From Saprospiraceae bacterium (GTDB taxonomy: Bacteria; Bacteroidota; Bacteroidia; Chitinophagales; Saprospiraceae), in contig JABAQQ010000045.1 in NCBI GenBank assembly GCA_019187225.1, positions 1-57,722 on the forward strand: 57,722 nt of DNA. Reading direction: 5' to 3'. Of the stretch, positions 42,283-57,722 are shown piece by piece. The position numbers were made by a program, and so were the translations under genes. The notes under the pieces are model-generated. The model saw only the letters and a list, made by a program, of their open reading frames with translations, did no database searches and was not told the origin of the DNA. Numbering within the stretch: the first letter of the stretch is position 1; each line of letters opens with the position of its first letter.

Positions 42283-43899
42283 TCAGAATTTAATGAGCTT
42301 TTCCGTTTGGATTCGGGGGCCGGCGGTCAGCTGGAGGAGATAGAGGCCGGAGGGGAGGCCGGAAAGGGGAATTGTGAGGCCGGAAGACGAGGGCGCCGCC
42401 AGTTGCCGCTCCAGCACTACACTTCCGGCGCGGTCAAATATACGCAAATTATAATATCCGGTAGCTGATACACGCAAAAAAGTCAGGTTCAGGTCGTCTT
42501 TGGCCGGATTGGGGGCGATGCTGAACAGTTCTTCCTGTGCTGCCGGGGCCTCGGTAGCCGTGCTCAGGTCGAGTTTCCAAAGCTCGCGGCCGTGGGCGCC
42601 GTCGTCGGCGATGAAGCAGAGGGCGCCGTTCAGAAGGGTCAGGGATTGGGGCTGGGCGTGAGTGGGGCCGGGGTTGAGGTCGGCGACCAGGAGGGTACCG
42701 GTGGAGGTGCCGTCACTTTTCCATAATTCGGCGCCGTAGCCGCTTTGAGAAGCCTGGAAATAGAGCAGGCCATCGGGGCCGAATGCGAAGGACTGGGGAT
42801 CGGAGGAGAAGAAATTGCTCCCGATGTTTTTTACCATGAAAGTACCGGCAGATGTGCCATCCGATTGCCATAGTTCCACGCCGTTCGTTCCATCGTCGGC
42901 GGGAAAAAAGAAATTGGCGCCGTTGCTGATAAAATGAGCAGGATCGTTGGATGCCTGAAATACAGTTATATCTTTGAACAATGCAGTGCCGCCAGGTGTA
43001 CCGTCGGTGCGCCATAATTTACTGTCTGCGGAGAAATAGACATGTTCTTTGAACGGAAAGAATTTCCACGCTCCGGAACCTTCGATGCCAGGTGCGATCT
43101 CTTTCAATTTCATGGTACCTGTTTCGGTACCGTCGCTTACCCAGGGCTCGTCGTTGAGAGGCTCATCCTCGGCCAAAAAGTAAAGTTTTCCTTCTATGCT
43201 TGTCATATGGTTAATAAAAGGCTGGGGGTTACCCGGGGCGATTTCTTTCACTTTTACTGTGCCTTCGTTGGTGCCATCGGAAGACCAGAGTTCGCCACCC
43301 GGTCCGGCAAAATAGAGACGATCACCCATGGCGGTGAGTTGTTGGGGTGCGGTCGAGCCAAAAAGACCGGGGTTTAATTCAACGGTTCCCTCTTCTGTAC
43401 CGTCGGTTTTCCAAAGAGCTGTGGAGCTACTTGTTTTGTCACCAGCAAAGAAGAGGGCATTGTTCATTACGGTCAGATAACGCGGGGATGCACTTCCCGC
43501 ACCGCCGCGCAGGTCTTTGAGCATGTGGGTACCGGATTCTGTACCGTCGCTGACCCAGAGTTCGGCGCCCGAAATGCCATCAGTAGCGGAGAAATATAGT
43601 TTTCCATTGAATGGTGTAAGGTATTTTGGGTCACTACTACCAGAGCCGGGTTTGATGTCCTTCACCAATTTGGTCCCGTCTGGTGTGCCGTCACTTGTCC
43701 AAAGTTCATATCCATGCATTCCGTCATTGGCGACAAAAAATAAATTGTTTCCTAAAATAATCTTTTCTATCGCCGCGCCGGACGGGAAGGCGTGTTCTGT
43801 GCCCGGATTGATATCAGTGAGGCGGACAGGTTGAGCCATAAGGCCAGTTCCAGTTCCGATAAGGAACAGAGATAACAAAGCGTGATTAAGATGTTGCAT
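42283..43899 (-). CDS. ELWxxDGT-repeat secreted protein with T9SS sorting domain
   Basis: A 538-residue exported protein. The signal peptide spans about residues 1-22 (ending GLMAQ). The main part is a beta-propeller-like series of about nine repeats with the signature ELWxSDGTxxGT, each near 48 residues (ELWTSDGTPDGT, ELWVSDGTESGT, KLWRTDGTPGGT and so on). The last 80 residues are a T9SS sorting domain (FSIAPNPAKDDLNLTF, then LPSGLYLLQLTAG). Such proteins are common on Bacteroidota surfaces, with unknown ligands. It starts four bases after the AT-rich 173-residue gene. Confidence 0.92.
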   Translation of the reverse strand: MQHLNHALLSLFLIGTGTGLMAQPVRLTDINPGTEHAFPSGAAIEKIILGNNLFFVANDGMHGYELWTSDGTPDGTKLVKDIKPGSGSSDPKYLTPFNGKLYFSATDGISGAELWVSDGTESGTHMLKDLRGGAGSASPRYLTVMNNALFFAGDKTSSSTALWKTDGTEEGTVELNPGLFGSTAPQQLTAMGDRLYFAGPGGELWSSDGTNEGTVKVKEIAPGNPQPFINHMTSIEGKLYFLAEDEPLNDEPWVSDGTETGTMKLKEIAPGIEGSGAWKFFPFKEHVYFSADSKLWRTDGTPGGTALFKDITVFQASNDPAHFISNGANFFFPADDGTNGVELWQSDGTSAGTFMVKNIGSNFFSSDPQSFAFGPDGLLYFQASQSGYGAELWKSDGTSTGTLLVADLNPGPTHAQPQSLTLLNGALCFIADDGAHGRELWKLDLSTATEAPAAQEELFSIAPNPAKDDLNLTFLRVSATGYYNLRIFDRAGSVVLERQLAAPSSSGLTIPLSGLPSGLYLLQLTAGPRIQTEKLIKF

Positions 43900-43903
43900 G
43901 TTT

Positions 43904-44425
43904 TCAAGATTTTTTTATATCATATTTTGATTTTTCGGGCCAGGATTCGAACATTTCTGTGTATTTTTCAGCGAATTCTTTGAGGTTTAGGTCGGGGTAT
44001 TCTTCATTGTAATTTATATATATATTATTGAAGTAATTAGGGGGTATATGACTTAAAGGGACAATACTCCTATCAATAAAATCTTGTTCAATAAAAAAAA
44101 ACGCTACCATATGAAGTAAAGGTAGTTCTAGCGATTCACCGGCATTAGCCCTTTCATCAAATTTTATCTCTAATTTTTTAATTAAGGCAATAATCATATC
44201 GTATATAATAATCATATTTTCATAATACTTTAAATCTATTACACTCTTCCTTTTTTGACATGACATTAAAAACTCTTTTCTTTCCAATTGTTTTTCTTCA
44301 GGGGATGATGAACGCCATGATTCATTAATCAAGGCAGTTCTCACAATAGATTCTTCATCATAATGTACAAATCTATCATTATGCATTAATGTCTTATAAA
44401 TTAATAGTTTGTTCAACTGCGTCAT
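43904..44425 (-). CDS. hypothetical protein, possible partner of the ADP-ribosyltransferase
   Basis: A 173-residue, acidic, AT-rich protein, predicted helical, with no signal peptide and no membrane helix. I do not recognise the family. It follows the ADP-ribosyltransferase-like gene by 210 bases on the same strand and shares its AT-rich composition, unlike the GC-rich ELWxxDGT gene that begins four bases after it. Toxins of this kind are often followed by a small immunity gene, so an immunity role is a reasonable guess. The lack of a signal peptide would make it act inside the cell. Confidence 0.65.
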   Translation of the reverse strand: MTQLNKLLIYKTLMHNDRFVHYDEESIVRTALINESWRSSSPEEKQLERKEFLMSCQKRKSVIDLKYYENMIIIYDMIIALIKKLEIKFDERANAGESLELPLLHMVAFFFIEQDFIDRSIVPLSHIPPNYFNNIYINYNEEYPDLNLKEFAEKYTEMFESWPEKSKYDIKKS

Positions 44426-44635
44426 ATTATTGTTATTAAGTGTTTTTGGTCAAGAGTATTTGACATTTGGTTGATTTTTCAGGTTATCAACGCAATAAAA
44501 TTAGTAATTGTATATTAAAGACATATCAGAGCTTTAGCACAATAAACAAACTGAGATTCCAAGTGAAATTTTTTGTTTATTGATTAAATAAAATTTAAAA
44601 TAAAAAGTTCTTATAAATATTTACACAAATGTGTT

Positions 44636-47600
44636 TTATAATATTTCTGCTACTGTAATATTTAAAATTGATGGATCGTCAGCATCGACTTCAATTTTTG
44701 TTACTTTGAATTGTTTCCCCGTTCTATATAAAACCTCTTTTTCATTTTTATAAATCGAAATCGCTTCAATAAGTTTTCCAGAGTAATTTGGATCAAATTT
44801 CACTATTACATTTCCGCCTCCTTGTATTCTAAATTTTTCAGCCTCAGAAGGGTCTATACTTGTTGATACAAATTTTTTATCCCAGTTTACGTTATCAATC
44901 ATATCTCCAACTTGCCAGGTCATAGCTTTTTCCGATTCATGACTACCTAAACCGCGGTAAATGACCCCTGAATAATTCGGGAGCTTGTCAAGTGCGGGGT
45001 TCAAAGCATCCCTGAATTCAAGAAACTCGTCCTTCATAGGTTCTGCTCCAACTAATGCCAAATTTAATTTATGATGGTAATTGCTTGTATAATGGCGCAT
45101 TACCGCCTCGTCAAACACAGTACAGCCGTAAGATTCAAATTTTGTCGATAATGTACCATCATAGAAATCATCAATAGTACTTAGGAAATCAGTATTTTTC
45201 CTCAAATGTATCTTACCAGCGTTATAAGTAATTTCCCAAGCCCTAAAATATTTTTCAGGCAATTCATCAAAATAGTTAATAAAATATACCGGTTCAGTAT
45301 TAATTACATCGTTTAAATAAGCTTTAATTCTATTTGGATCTGTTATGTCACCCAATTCATCTGTAAAAATCTCATCAAATTTAGAATAAAACTCCTCCTG
45401 ATCGTGTTTCGGAAGTCTTTCAAAAAAGATTTGCAGTTCTTCTTTTGTTATACCTGGTAATTGCCCCGCCTCAAATTTTTGCCATATCTTATTTAGTGTG
45501 ACCCGCTTCGCTAATTTGAACTTTGCGGCTTCACTAACCTCCGCCATGAATTGATGCAGCTTCTCCTGCGTCCCCTCCGACAAAGTCCGTTTCCATGCAT
45601 TGTATTTATCGCCAAAATCCGGGACAAACATTTTGAGCTTGTCATCCACAACCGCCCCTACATTGGCTATATTCCCGGCCATACTCACAAGCGACCTGCC
45701 AAAGATATCGAATATTGCATTTGTAACCAAATTTGTGAAGCAATAAATTCGTTCCTCCTGGCATTCCGCGCTTCCGATACACTGCATATTCTGTGGATAC
45801 TGCCCCAATATTAAATTCAAGGGACTGGCGAGTTCTTTTAACACTGCCTTGCGGGTAGCGGCATCGGCTTTATATAGATCTACGGCTGCACTCATCAAGC
45901 CTATCAGATTCCAGACTTTGCCGTTTACCAGATTTAAACATCCATCAATTACCCCTGCCGCGGCGCCGGGCATATCGAGCATACATGTTTTAACAGGCTT
46001 AGGATGCCAAAGTCTTTGGGGGATGGATTGATCCGTTATGATTTCCTTTAGGATTACTGCACATTCACCAGCAATTCCAAAGGCATCGAAACTATGACCT
46101 TCTCTCAGGCCAAACTTCCACGGTGACTCACCCTGACAGGCTGTGCCTTGACCAAAAAAGGCAGCGAGTCCGGGGTGGTGCATGTTGCCGGGATACTCGC
46201 CTTCATCCAGGTTGGCATTGTCATACGAGGACATTTTGGATACCTCCTGTAAAATGTCTTCTATCATTTTCTCTGCGGCTGCCCGCACCGCTGCGATTGA
46301 GTCGGGATTTGTGATGCCATAACCCGCATGAATGCCAGCGGTAAAGCCGGGTGGTAGCTTCACATCATAATACAGCCTGTGATCGCATTCGTCGTAATAC
46401 AACCAAAACACTGCCGATGTTCCCGAAGGATTTGTTTGTTCGAATTCATTCCGCGATGCTTCAAACTGCGGAGTATTTGGCGTACAACCGGACGCAACCT
46501 GAAATTGCAGGTTCACTCCGTTGCTCTGTGCAGCTTGGCCGGCTTGGGTACACGATCCAACCACTCCTCCCGGCATACCTTCGAAACTGTTATACCATTT
46601 TACATGAGCGTTGCTTCCAGGAGTAGCTAATTGTGGGCCTTGAAACTGAAAATTCGGGTCCGGTACAAAGTTGTATGCGGGGTTAGCATTGTTGCTCCCA
46701 TTGTAGGAACCATATTCACAATTTGTATTTCCGGGGATAGGCGAGCTTGCACTGCTCAATAACCTTTCAAGAAAATAATCCGAACCACTTTTTACATTTT
46801 CTAAATTTGATGAGGCACCAGCAGCATTACCTCCATGCATTTTATGAAGCACCTCTAATCGGTCTTGTTCTGTTATTTCTCTGAGTGTCGGATAGCAATT
46901 ATCTGGATACCCGGTCGCATTATTAACGTCCAGTAGTACATCCTGAAATACATTGCCACCAAAAGGAACATCCGGTATAGCTGTTACTAAGGCGAAGCTA
47001 CCATTAACAGTATTGGTCAGGATATCTTTCAAATCATTTTTCGTACTTCTGGTATGTAAATACGGGGCATAATAGAATAAGTTTGTACAAAAATTCGTTT
47101 TAGCTAGAATTTGAAAACTTTTTAATTTTTCAGAATCTATTAAGTTGTTATTTAAATAGGTTTTTGGCAATAATAGAATTGCATCTTCAACTTCATCCGG
47201 TTGCCCGGCCTCACAATCTACGGTGGGGTCAAAAGCATTTAACCCTTTTGCTATGCACAAACTATTAAGCGCTTTTTTTATGGCGCAGTAATATTTCTCA
47301 TTATGCAATAATAAGGGATAATCAAAGTCTACTCCTGAGCCCGGCCAGAATGAATTTCCGGAACCCGATTGAAGATATATTTTTGCCTGACGAGGTAAAA
47401 ATTGTAAAATATACGATTGATTGTCAAGGGCGCCCCAAATAGAACTTTCCTCGCCATTATTAGAATGAAGTGGACCATCCCAATATTGATTACCACTAAT
47501 CACCACAACCTCGAGGTCGGGACATTCTTTCGTCATCAACAAGACGTTAACATTCACTTCATTGCTTTTCAGATAATTTAATTGGTCCTGGATTTCATTA

Positions 47601-47731
47601 ACTTTGTCAGCAAGGAACCCACTATTTATACCTTCATCATCGCGAAAAAATATACCCTTGTGCACAACAGGCTGTGCACTTAAGATAAACGGCAATAAAA
47701 TGGAACAGAGAAGGTGAAGTGTGTTTTTCAT
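44636..47731 (-). CDS. secreted protein with C-terminal ADP-ribosyltransferase toxin-like domain
   Basis: A 1031-residue exported protein from the ATG at 47731 (MKNTLHLLCSILLPFILSAQ, a clear signal peptide). The N-terminal 900 residues are not recognised. The last 115 residues carry the R-S-E set of ADP-ribosyltransferases: Arg in VIYRGLG (about 926), the STS motif in KFVSTSIDPSEA (about 956-958) and the ExE motif in KNEKEVLY (about 997-999), with YTSNYHHKLN upstream. R-S-E enzymes (VIP2, C3 and others) move ADP-ribose from NAD+ to a protein, often actin or Rho; the target here is unknown. The layout, long exported carrier plus toxin tip, is that of polymorphic toxins. It starts 38 bases after the giant secreted-protein gene. 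Confidence 0.85.
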   Translation of the reverse strand: MKNTLHLLCSILLPFILSAQPVVHKGIFFRDDEGINSGFLADKVNEIQDQLNYLKSNEVNVNVLLMTKECPDLEVVVISGNQYWDGPLHSNNGEESSIWGALDNQSYILQFLPRQAKIYLQSGSGNSFWPGSGVDFDYPLLLHNEKYYCAIKKALNSLCIAKGLNAFDPTVDCEAGQPDEVEDAILLLPKTYLNNNLIDSEKLKSFQILAKTNFCTNLFYYAPYLHTRSTKNDLKDILTNTVNGSFALVTAIPDVPFGGNVFQDVLLDVNNATGYPDNCYPTLREITEQDRLEVLHKMHGGNAAGASSNLENVKSGSDYFLERLLSSASSPIPGNTNCEYGSYNGSNNANPAYNFVPDPNFQFQGPQLATPGSNAHVKWYNSFEGMPGGVVGSCTQAGQAAQSNGVNLQFQVASGCTPNTPQFEASRNEFEQTNPSGTSAVFWLYYDECDHRLYYDVKLPPGFTAGIHAGYGITNPDSIAAVRAAAEKMIEDILQEVSKMSSYDNANLDEGEYPGNMHHPGLAAFFGQGTACQGESPWKFGLREGHSFDAFGIAGECAVILKEIITDQSIPQRLWHPKPVKTCMLDMPGAAAGVIDGCLNLVNGKVWNLIGLMSAAVDLYKADAATRKAVLKELASPLNLILGQYPQNMQCIGSAECQEERIYCFTNLVTNAIFDIFGRSLVSMAGNIANVGAVVDDKLKMFVPDFGDKYNAWKRTLSEGTQEKLHQFMAEVSEAAKFKLAKRVTLNKIWQKFEAGQLPGITKEELQIFFERLPKHDQEEFYSKFDEIFTDELGDITDPNRIKAYLNDVINTEPVYFINYFDELPEKYFRAWEITYNAGKIHLRKNTDFLSTIDDFYDGTLSTKFESYGCTVFDEAVMRHYTSNYHHKLNLALVGAEPMKDEFLEFRDALNPALDKLPNYSGVIYRGLGSHESEKAMTWQVGDMIDNVNWDKKFVSTSIDPSEAEKFRIQGGGNVIVKFDPNYSGKLIEAISIYKNEKEVLYRTGKQFKVTKIEVDADDPSILNITVAEIL

Positions 47732-47769
47732 GATTATGTTAGTTATAAAAATTTTATAGTAGATCAAAT

Positions 47770-54777
<7,008 letters not shown>

Positions 54778-54828
54778 CGGGAGGCAATGTTTTCGATGCC
54801 TCAAAGATGTAGGCAAAAGATCTGAATT

Positions 54829-54878
54829 TTTCGTGCCATTTCGCGCCACTTCGTGCCATTTCGTGCCATTTCGTGCCA
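54829..54878. repeat. five tandem decamers (TTTCGTGCCA)
   Basis: Five consecutive ten-base units, TTTCGTGCCA with two single-base variants, in the leader of the giant secreted-protein gene. No inverted partner arm is seen. Confidence 0.85.
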
Positions 54879-54939
54879 GGAACATTTGAATCAGGATGGG
54901 GGAAGGATGTTTGAAGGATGGGAAGGATGGGGAAAAGCG

Positions 54940-54947
54940 TAAGTTTG
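54940..54947 (+). promoter_or_regulatory. promoter -7 box TAAGTTTG
   Basis: TAAGTTTG fits the TAnnTTTG element exactly and lies 41 bases before the ATG at 54989. A TTTG box at the proper distance is not seen; the upstream stretch is GGAAGGATG-rich. Confidence 0.4.
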
Positions 54948-54988
54948 TCGCCGTTTCGCCGTAGATTCATCCTTTTTATTCCCGTATC

Positions 54989-55666
54989 ATGAAAGAGTTT
55001 CTGGAAATACAGCCCGATCCGGAGGGCTGGGAGGCGCTGACCGCATCCATTGGCGTAAAAAAAGAAATGTTCTACATCCGGACGGGCGTGTGCAAATTCG
55101 AGATCGGTTTCACCCCCCTGGAAGTTATCGCGGGAGGTGTGATCCGGGCGCATTCGCACGCGTTGTATTACGCGCTTCCCCGTTATTGCCTGACCGATGG
55201 AACACGCGTTCCGGTCAGCCGGAATTCCGACGGCAGCGCTCCGGTGTGCCAGGCGCTGGTGATCCGGCGCTACTGGGAGCCTGCCAGGATGTCGGACAGG
55301 TTCATACAAATACCCATAGACCGGGACCATTGCAACGTGCTGGATTGCAAAATGGAATTGACGGAGGAAGAATACGGATACCTCCGGATGGGGAACATTC
55401 CTCAAAGCATGGAAGACCGAACGGCCGTTTATATGGAGCATGATGTCCTGTATTTTATCCGCAGCTGGCTCGGCCTGTGTCTGTTCGAAGCGCATCTGTA
55501 CAAGGCGGGTCCCGGTTCTTACCGATTTTCAGCGGTTTACAGCTATAAGGGCGAACATACCAACGCGCGGTTGGATAGATATGAATTCGAGCGTTACGTC
55601 CGCTCTCAGATAGATCGGGTGCGATGGATCATGACAGAGGCGCCGCCGGCGGCGCAGGCAGGATAA
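54989..55666 (+). CDS. hypothetical protein (225 aa)
   Basis: A 225-residue soluble protein with no signal peptide or membrane helix. I recognise no family. It contains several Trp/Tyr/His-rich segments (AHSHALYYALPRYCL; AVYMEHDVLYFIRSWLGLCL; YRFSAVYSYKGEHTNARL), a length and pattern compatible with a small enzyme, but no named motif. The codon use is that of the GC-rich genes. It is transcribed alone and faces the decayed T9SS gene. Confidence 0.75.
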   Translation: MKEFLEIQPDPEGWEALTASIGVKKEMFYIRTGVCKFEIGFTPLEVIAGGVIRAHSHALYYALPRYCLTDGTRVPVSRNSDGSAPVCQALVIRRYWEPARMSDRFIQIPIDRDHCNVLDCKMELTEEEYGYLRMGNIPQSMEDRTAVYMEHDVLYFIRSWLGLCLFEAHLYKAGPGSYRFSAVYSYKGEHTNARLDRYEFERYVRSQIDRVRWIMTEAPPAAQAG

Positions 55667-55756
55667 AGCGGTTTTCCGCCACGCGCGGCGGAGGAAAAAT
55701 GGGATCGGGATGGTAAAGGATGTTGTAAGGAGGAGAAGGATGGGCGCGCGGGTTGC

Positions 55757-56455
55757 TCAGGGTTTTTGAAACCGCAGCAAAAAACTGCCCGCATCGTTCC
55801 GATACCTGACGACATAATGCCCCGCTGGAAACGAGCTGCAATCCAGGGCGATGAGGGAAGGAGTATGTTGCGCGTCGAGACTTCGAATGAGCCTTCCGGC
55901 GGCGTCGAAAATGTCGATGCGACAGGATTGGCCCTGGAAATTGTCCGGGATAGAAATGCAAAAAAGATCGCCGGCGGGATTGGGGTAGTATTTATAGATG
56001 TTTCCGTTGCGCTGACAATATATACCGGTGTATAGGTCGTCCCAGGCAGTTGACTCGAAAGAAGTGCCGTCCAGGTTGATGCTGTGCATGCGGCTGGACA
56101 GGGCGGAACCTGAATAAGAAGACAGGTACAGGCGACCTGTGACAGGGTTGTGGTCAACGCGGGTGATCAGCATGGTTTCAAACATATGGGTCGGTAAAGT
56201 GCGCTCCCATTCGAGCAGGCCTTTGCGGTATCAGGTGGCCGTTTTGTTGCAGGGTAACATTATTTTCAGGATATATCCGGCTCCTTCCGAGGTATAATAC
56301 ACCGCGCTGCCCAAAAGATAGATGTCGTTGTTCGGGGCGATCAGTATTTTAACCGGAAAATCGTAGTCGAATACCAGGCCGGACGAAAAATGGAACGTCC
56401 ATATCTGCTCGCCGCCGGGCGACATTTTTACCACAGATTGCGGCCGTAAAGTTCA
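55757..56455 (-). pseudogene. decayed T9SS-type secreted protein gene
   Basis: Two frames in the same register, 56455-56231 and 56230-55757, are parted by a single TGA at 56231-56233. Without it they would read as one chain: a beta-propeller-like segment (GEQIWTFHFSSG, APNNDIYLLGSAVYY), then VDHNPVTGRLYLSSYS, then a T9SS sorting domain (YKYYPNPAGDLFCISIP ... FPAGHYVVRYRNDAGSF). The 5' part is missing: the frame is closed at 56453 with no signal peptide. This is the 3' remnant of a larger gene, both truncated and interrupted. The intact C-terminal half could only be made if translation restarted at 56185. Confidence 0.8.
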
Positions 56456-56520
56456 AAAAAAATGGAATATTTGCAGCCGGGTATGCGAACAAGCGGATGC
56501 TTTTATCTCATTGAATTATC

Positions 56521-57078
56521 ATGGAAAACAATCAACCAAATGACGACATCGAAGCCATCATCAACTGGACATTGCCCGGTCTCCGGCTGCTGTACAGGGA
56601 TGCCGATTTAAACCCGGAAGTCATAGCAAAATACACACCGGGGAAGATCTTCCGGTCGCCGGCTTTCGTGGACGTCTCCGGTTTTGCGGGTAAACCCGTG
56701 ACCAACTGCCGGTTCGTCATCGCCTCCAGCAAAGCGGCCCCGCTTTTCCGGCTCAATCCCGACGTGGAAAAATGGATGCTCCACACGATCAACGCCAACA
56801 GTTATTTCAAAATACTGGACGTTTACCACCTGGACGGCGTCACCCAGATACTCGTGCTGCAGATCCCTCCCAACGGCATTGATTTTTTCAGCCGGCACGT
56901 GTTGAAAATCGGCGAGCAGATCGTCGAGGAACAGATCATTGCGAAAGCGCGGGAAAGCCTGCACGAAAAGATCAACTCGGAAGTCATCCCGGCCCTGCAG
57001 GAAAAAGAATGGCTCGACCGAACCAGCTGGCCGCCCGGGCTCGATCCGAACAACGAATTCTTCGGGCTGGAAGCGTGA
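56521..57078 (+). CDS. hypothetical protein (185 aa)
   Basis: A 185-residue soluble protein without signal peptide. I do not recognise the family. Residues 50-120 look like an alternating alpha/beta core (CRFVIASSKAAPLF; YFKILDVYHLDGVTQILVLQ), and a C-terminal helix-rich part (IVEEQIIAKARESLHEKINS) ends with a Trp/Pro-rich tail. The ATG at 56521 is good. It is followed immediately by the repeat array at the window edge. Confidence 0.75.
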   Translation: MENNQPNDDIEAIINWTLPGLRLLYRDADLNPEVIAKYTPGKIFRSPAFVDVSGFAGKPVTNCRFVIASSKAAPLFRLNPDVEKWMLHTINANSYFKILDVYHLDGVTQILVLQIPPNGIDFFSRHVLKIGEQIVEEQIIAKARESLHEKINSEVIPALQEKEWLDRTSWPPGLDPNNEFFGLEA

Positions 57079-57107
57079 CGTATGTTGCGTTGTCCTGCTG
57101 CACCCGT

Positions 57108-57722
57108 CCGATCTACCCGTCCGCTCTACACGTGCGATCTACGCGTGCGATCTACGCGTGCGATCTACGCGTGCGATCTACGTTGTCATGTTGTAAACAC
57201 CTGTCCGATCTACAAGGGCGATCTACGCGTGCGATCTACGTTGTCATGTTGTAAACACCCGTCCGCTCTACATGGGCGATCTACGCGTGCGATCTACGTT
57301 GTCATGTTGTAAACACCCGTCCGCTCTATATGGGCGATCTACGCAGACAACATATACGACCCGCCCTCGTAGCAACAATGGCAACGCGGACGACGCGGAT
57401 GGGGCGGATTTTCGCAGATATTTGACGTCGTTATCCGCGATGGCAAACGTAGAGCGCCCATGTAGATCGGACGGGTGTTTACAACATGACAACGTAGAGG
57501 GCAAACGTAGATCGGACGGGTGTTTACAACATGACAACGTAGAGGGCACGCGTAGATCGGACGGGTGTTTACAACATGACAACGTAGAGGGCACGCGTAG
57601 ATCGGACGGGTGTTTACAACATGACAACGTAGAGGGCAAACGTAGATCGGACGGGTGTTTACAACATGACAACGTAGAGGGCAAACGTAGATCGGACGGG
57701 TGTTTACAACATGACAACGTAG
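57108..57722. repeat. mirrored tandem-repeat island, 13-base and 45-base units, cut by the window edge
   Basis: The left arm (57108-57345) is built from GATCTACGCGTGC 13-mers and a GTTGTCATGTTGTAAACACC module, with units of about 58 bases. The right arm (from about 57442) is the inverse: 45-base units of GTAGATCGGACGGGTGTTTA, CAACATGACAAC and GTAGAGGGCAAAC. The unit nearest the centre on both sides shares the CATGGGC variant. The centre of about 100 bases is unique. There are no unique spacers, so it is not a CRISPR array. The right arm continues beyond the window. Confidence 0.92.

Noticed and set aside
56231-56233. Selenocysteine reading of the in-frame TGA
   Set aside because: The protein is a truncated T9SS remnant with no redox motif, and no SECIS-like hairpin follows; a simple nonsense mutation is the easier explanation.
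57108-57722. CRISPR array at the right edge
   Set aside because: The units are directly contiguous and nearly identical, without unique spacers, and the arm is mirrored on the left. No cas gene is in the window.

Overview
This window reads as chromosome from a Bacteroidota bacterium, most likely of the Saprospiraceae type (inference). The grounds are several secreted proteins with type IX secretion (T9SS) C-terminal sorting domains, HYR, fibronectin III and ELWxxDGT repeat proteins, promoter-like boxes of the TTTG-N19-TAnnTTTG kind, and a bacterial GH3 protein beside a DUF3667 protein. Most of the window looks GC-rich by eye. Two stretches are clearly AT-rich: positions 1 to about 2350, and about 43900 to 53200.

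Layout. 1-2350: an AT-rich edge with the tail of an unknown gene and a DUF262/DUF1524 (GmrSD-like) restriction-type protein. 2489-6253: a large HYR-repeat T9SS surface protein. 6545-15380: housekeeping and miscellaneous genes (GH3 family, GNAT, small membrane protein, CtlX-type amidinohydrolase, DUF3667, GatB, metallophosphoesterase), separated by repeat islands. 15855-33930: one long minus-strand block of six genes encoding four very large uncharacterised proteins (618, 1907, 1117 and 1142 aa), a Tat-exported DsrE-like protein and a cytoplasmic subtilisin-like protease. 34517-38205, plus strand: ECF sigma factor, anti-sigma factor, DUF697-SHOCT protein and a polysaccharide flippase. 38270-54777, minus strand: secreted repeat proteins, ending upstream in a 2335-residue secreted protein and a secreted ADP-ribosyltransferase toxin-like protein with a possible partner gene. 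54989-57722: hypothetical genes, a decayed T9SS gene and a repeat array running off the window.

The two most striking things are these. First, a family of mirrored tandem-repeat islands: each holds a short-unit tandem array and then, after a short spacer, its inverted copy, so the whole could fold into a long hairpin. Each island has its own repeat unit (heptamers, octamers, 15-mers, 25-mers, 45-mers). Two lie in frame inside gatB, two supply the stop codon of a neighbouring gene, and one frames a divergent promoter pair. Second, the six-gene block at 15.8-33.9 kb: the giant proteins have no export signals, sit with a subtilisin-like protease of unusual cysteine content, follow a near-perfect promoter, and are divergent from an ECF sigma/anti-sigma pair. 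I cannot assign it to any described system.
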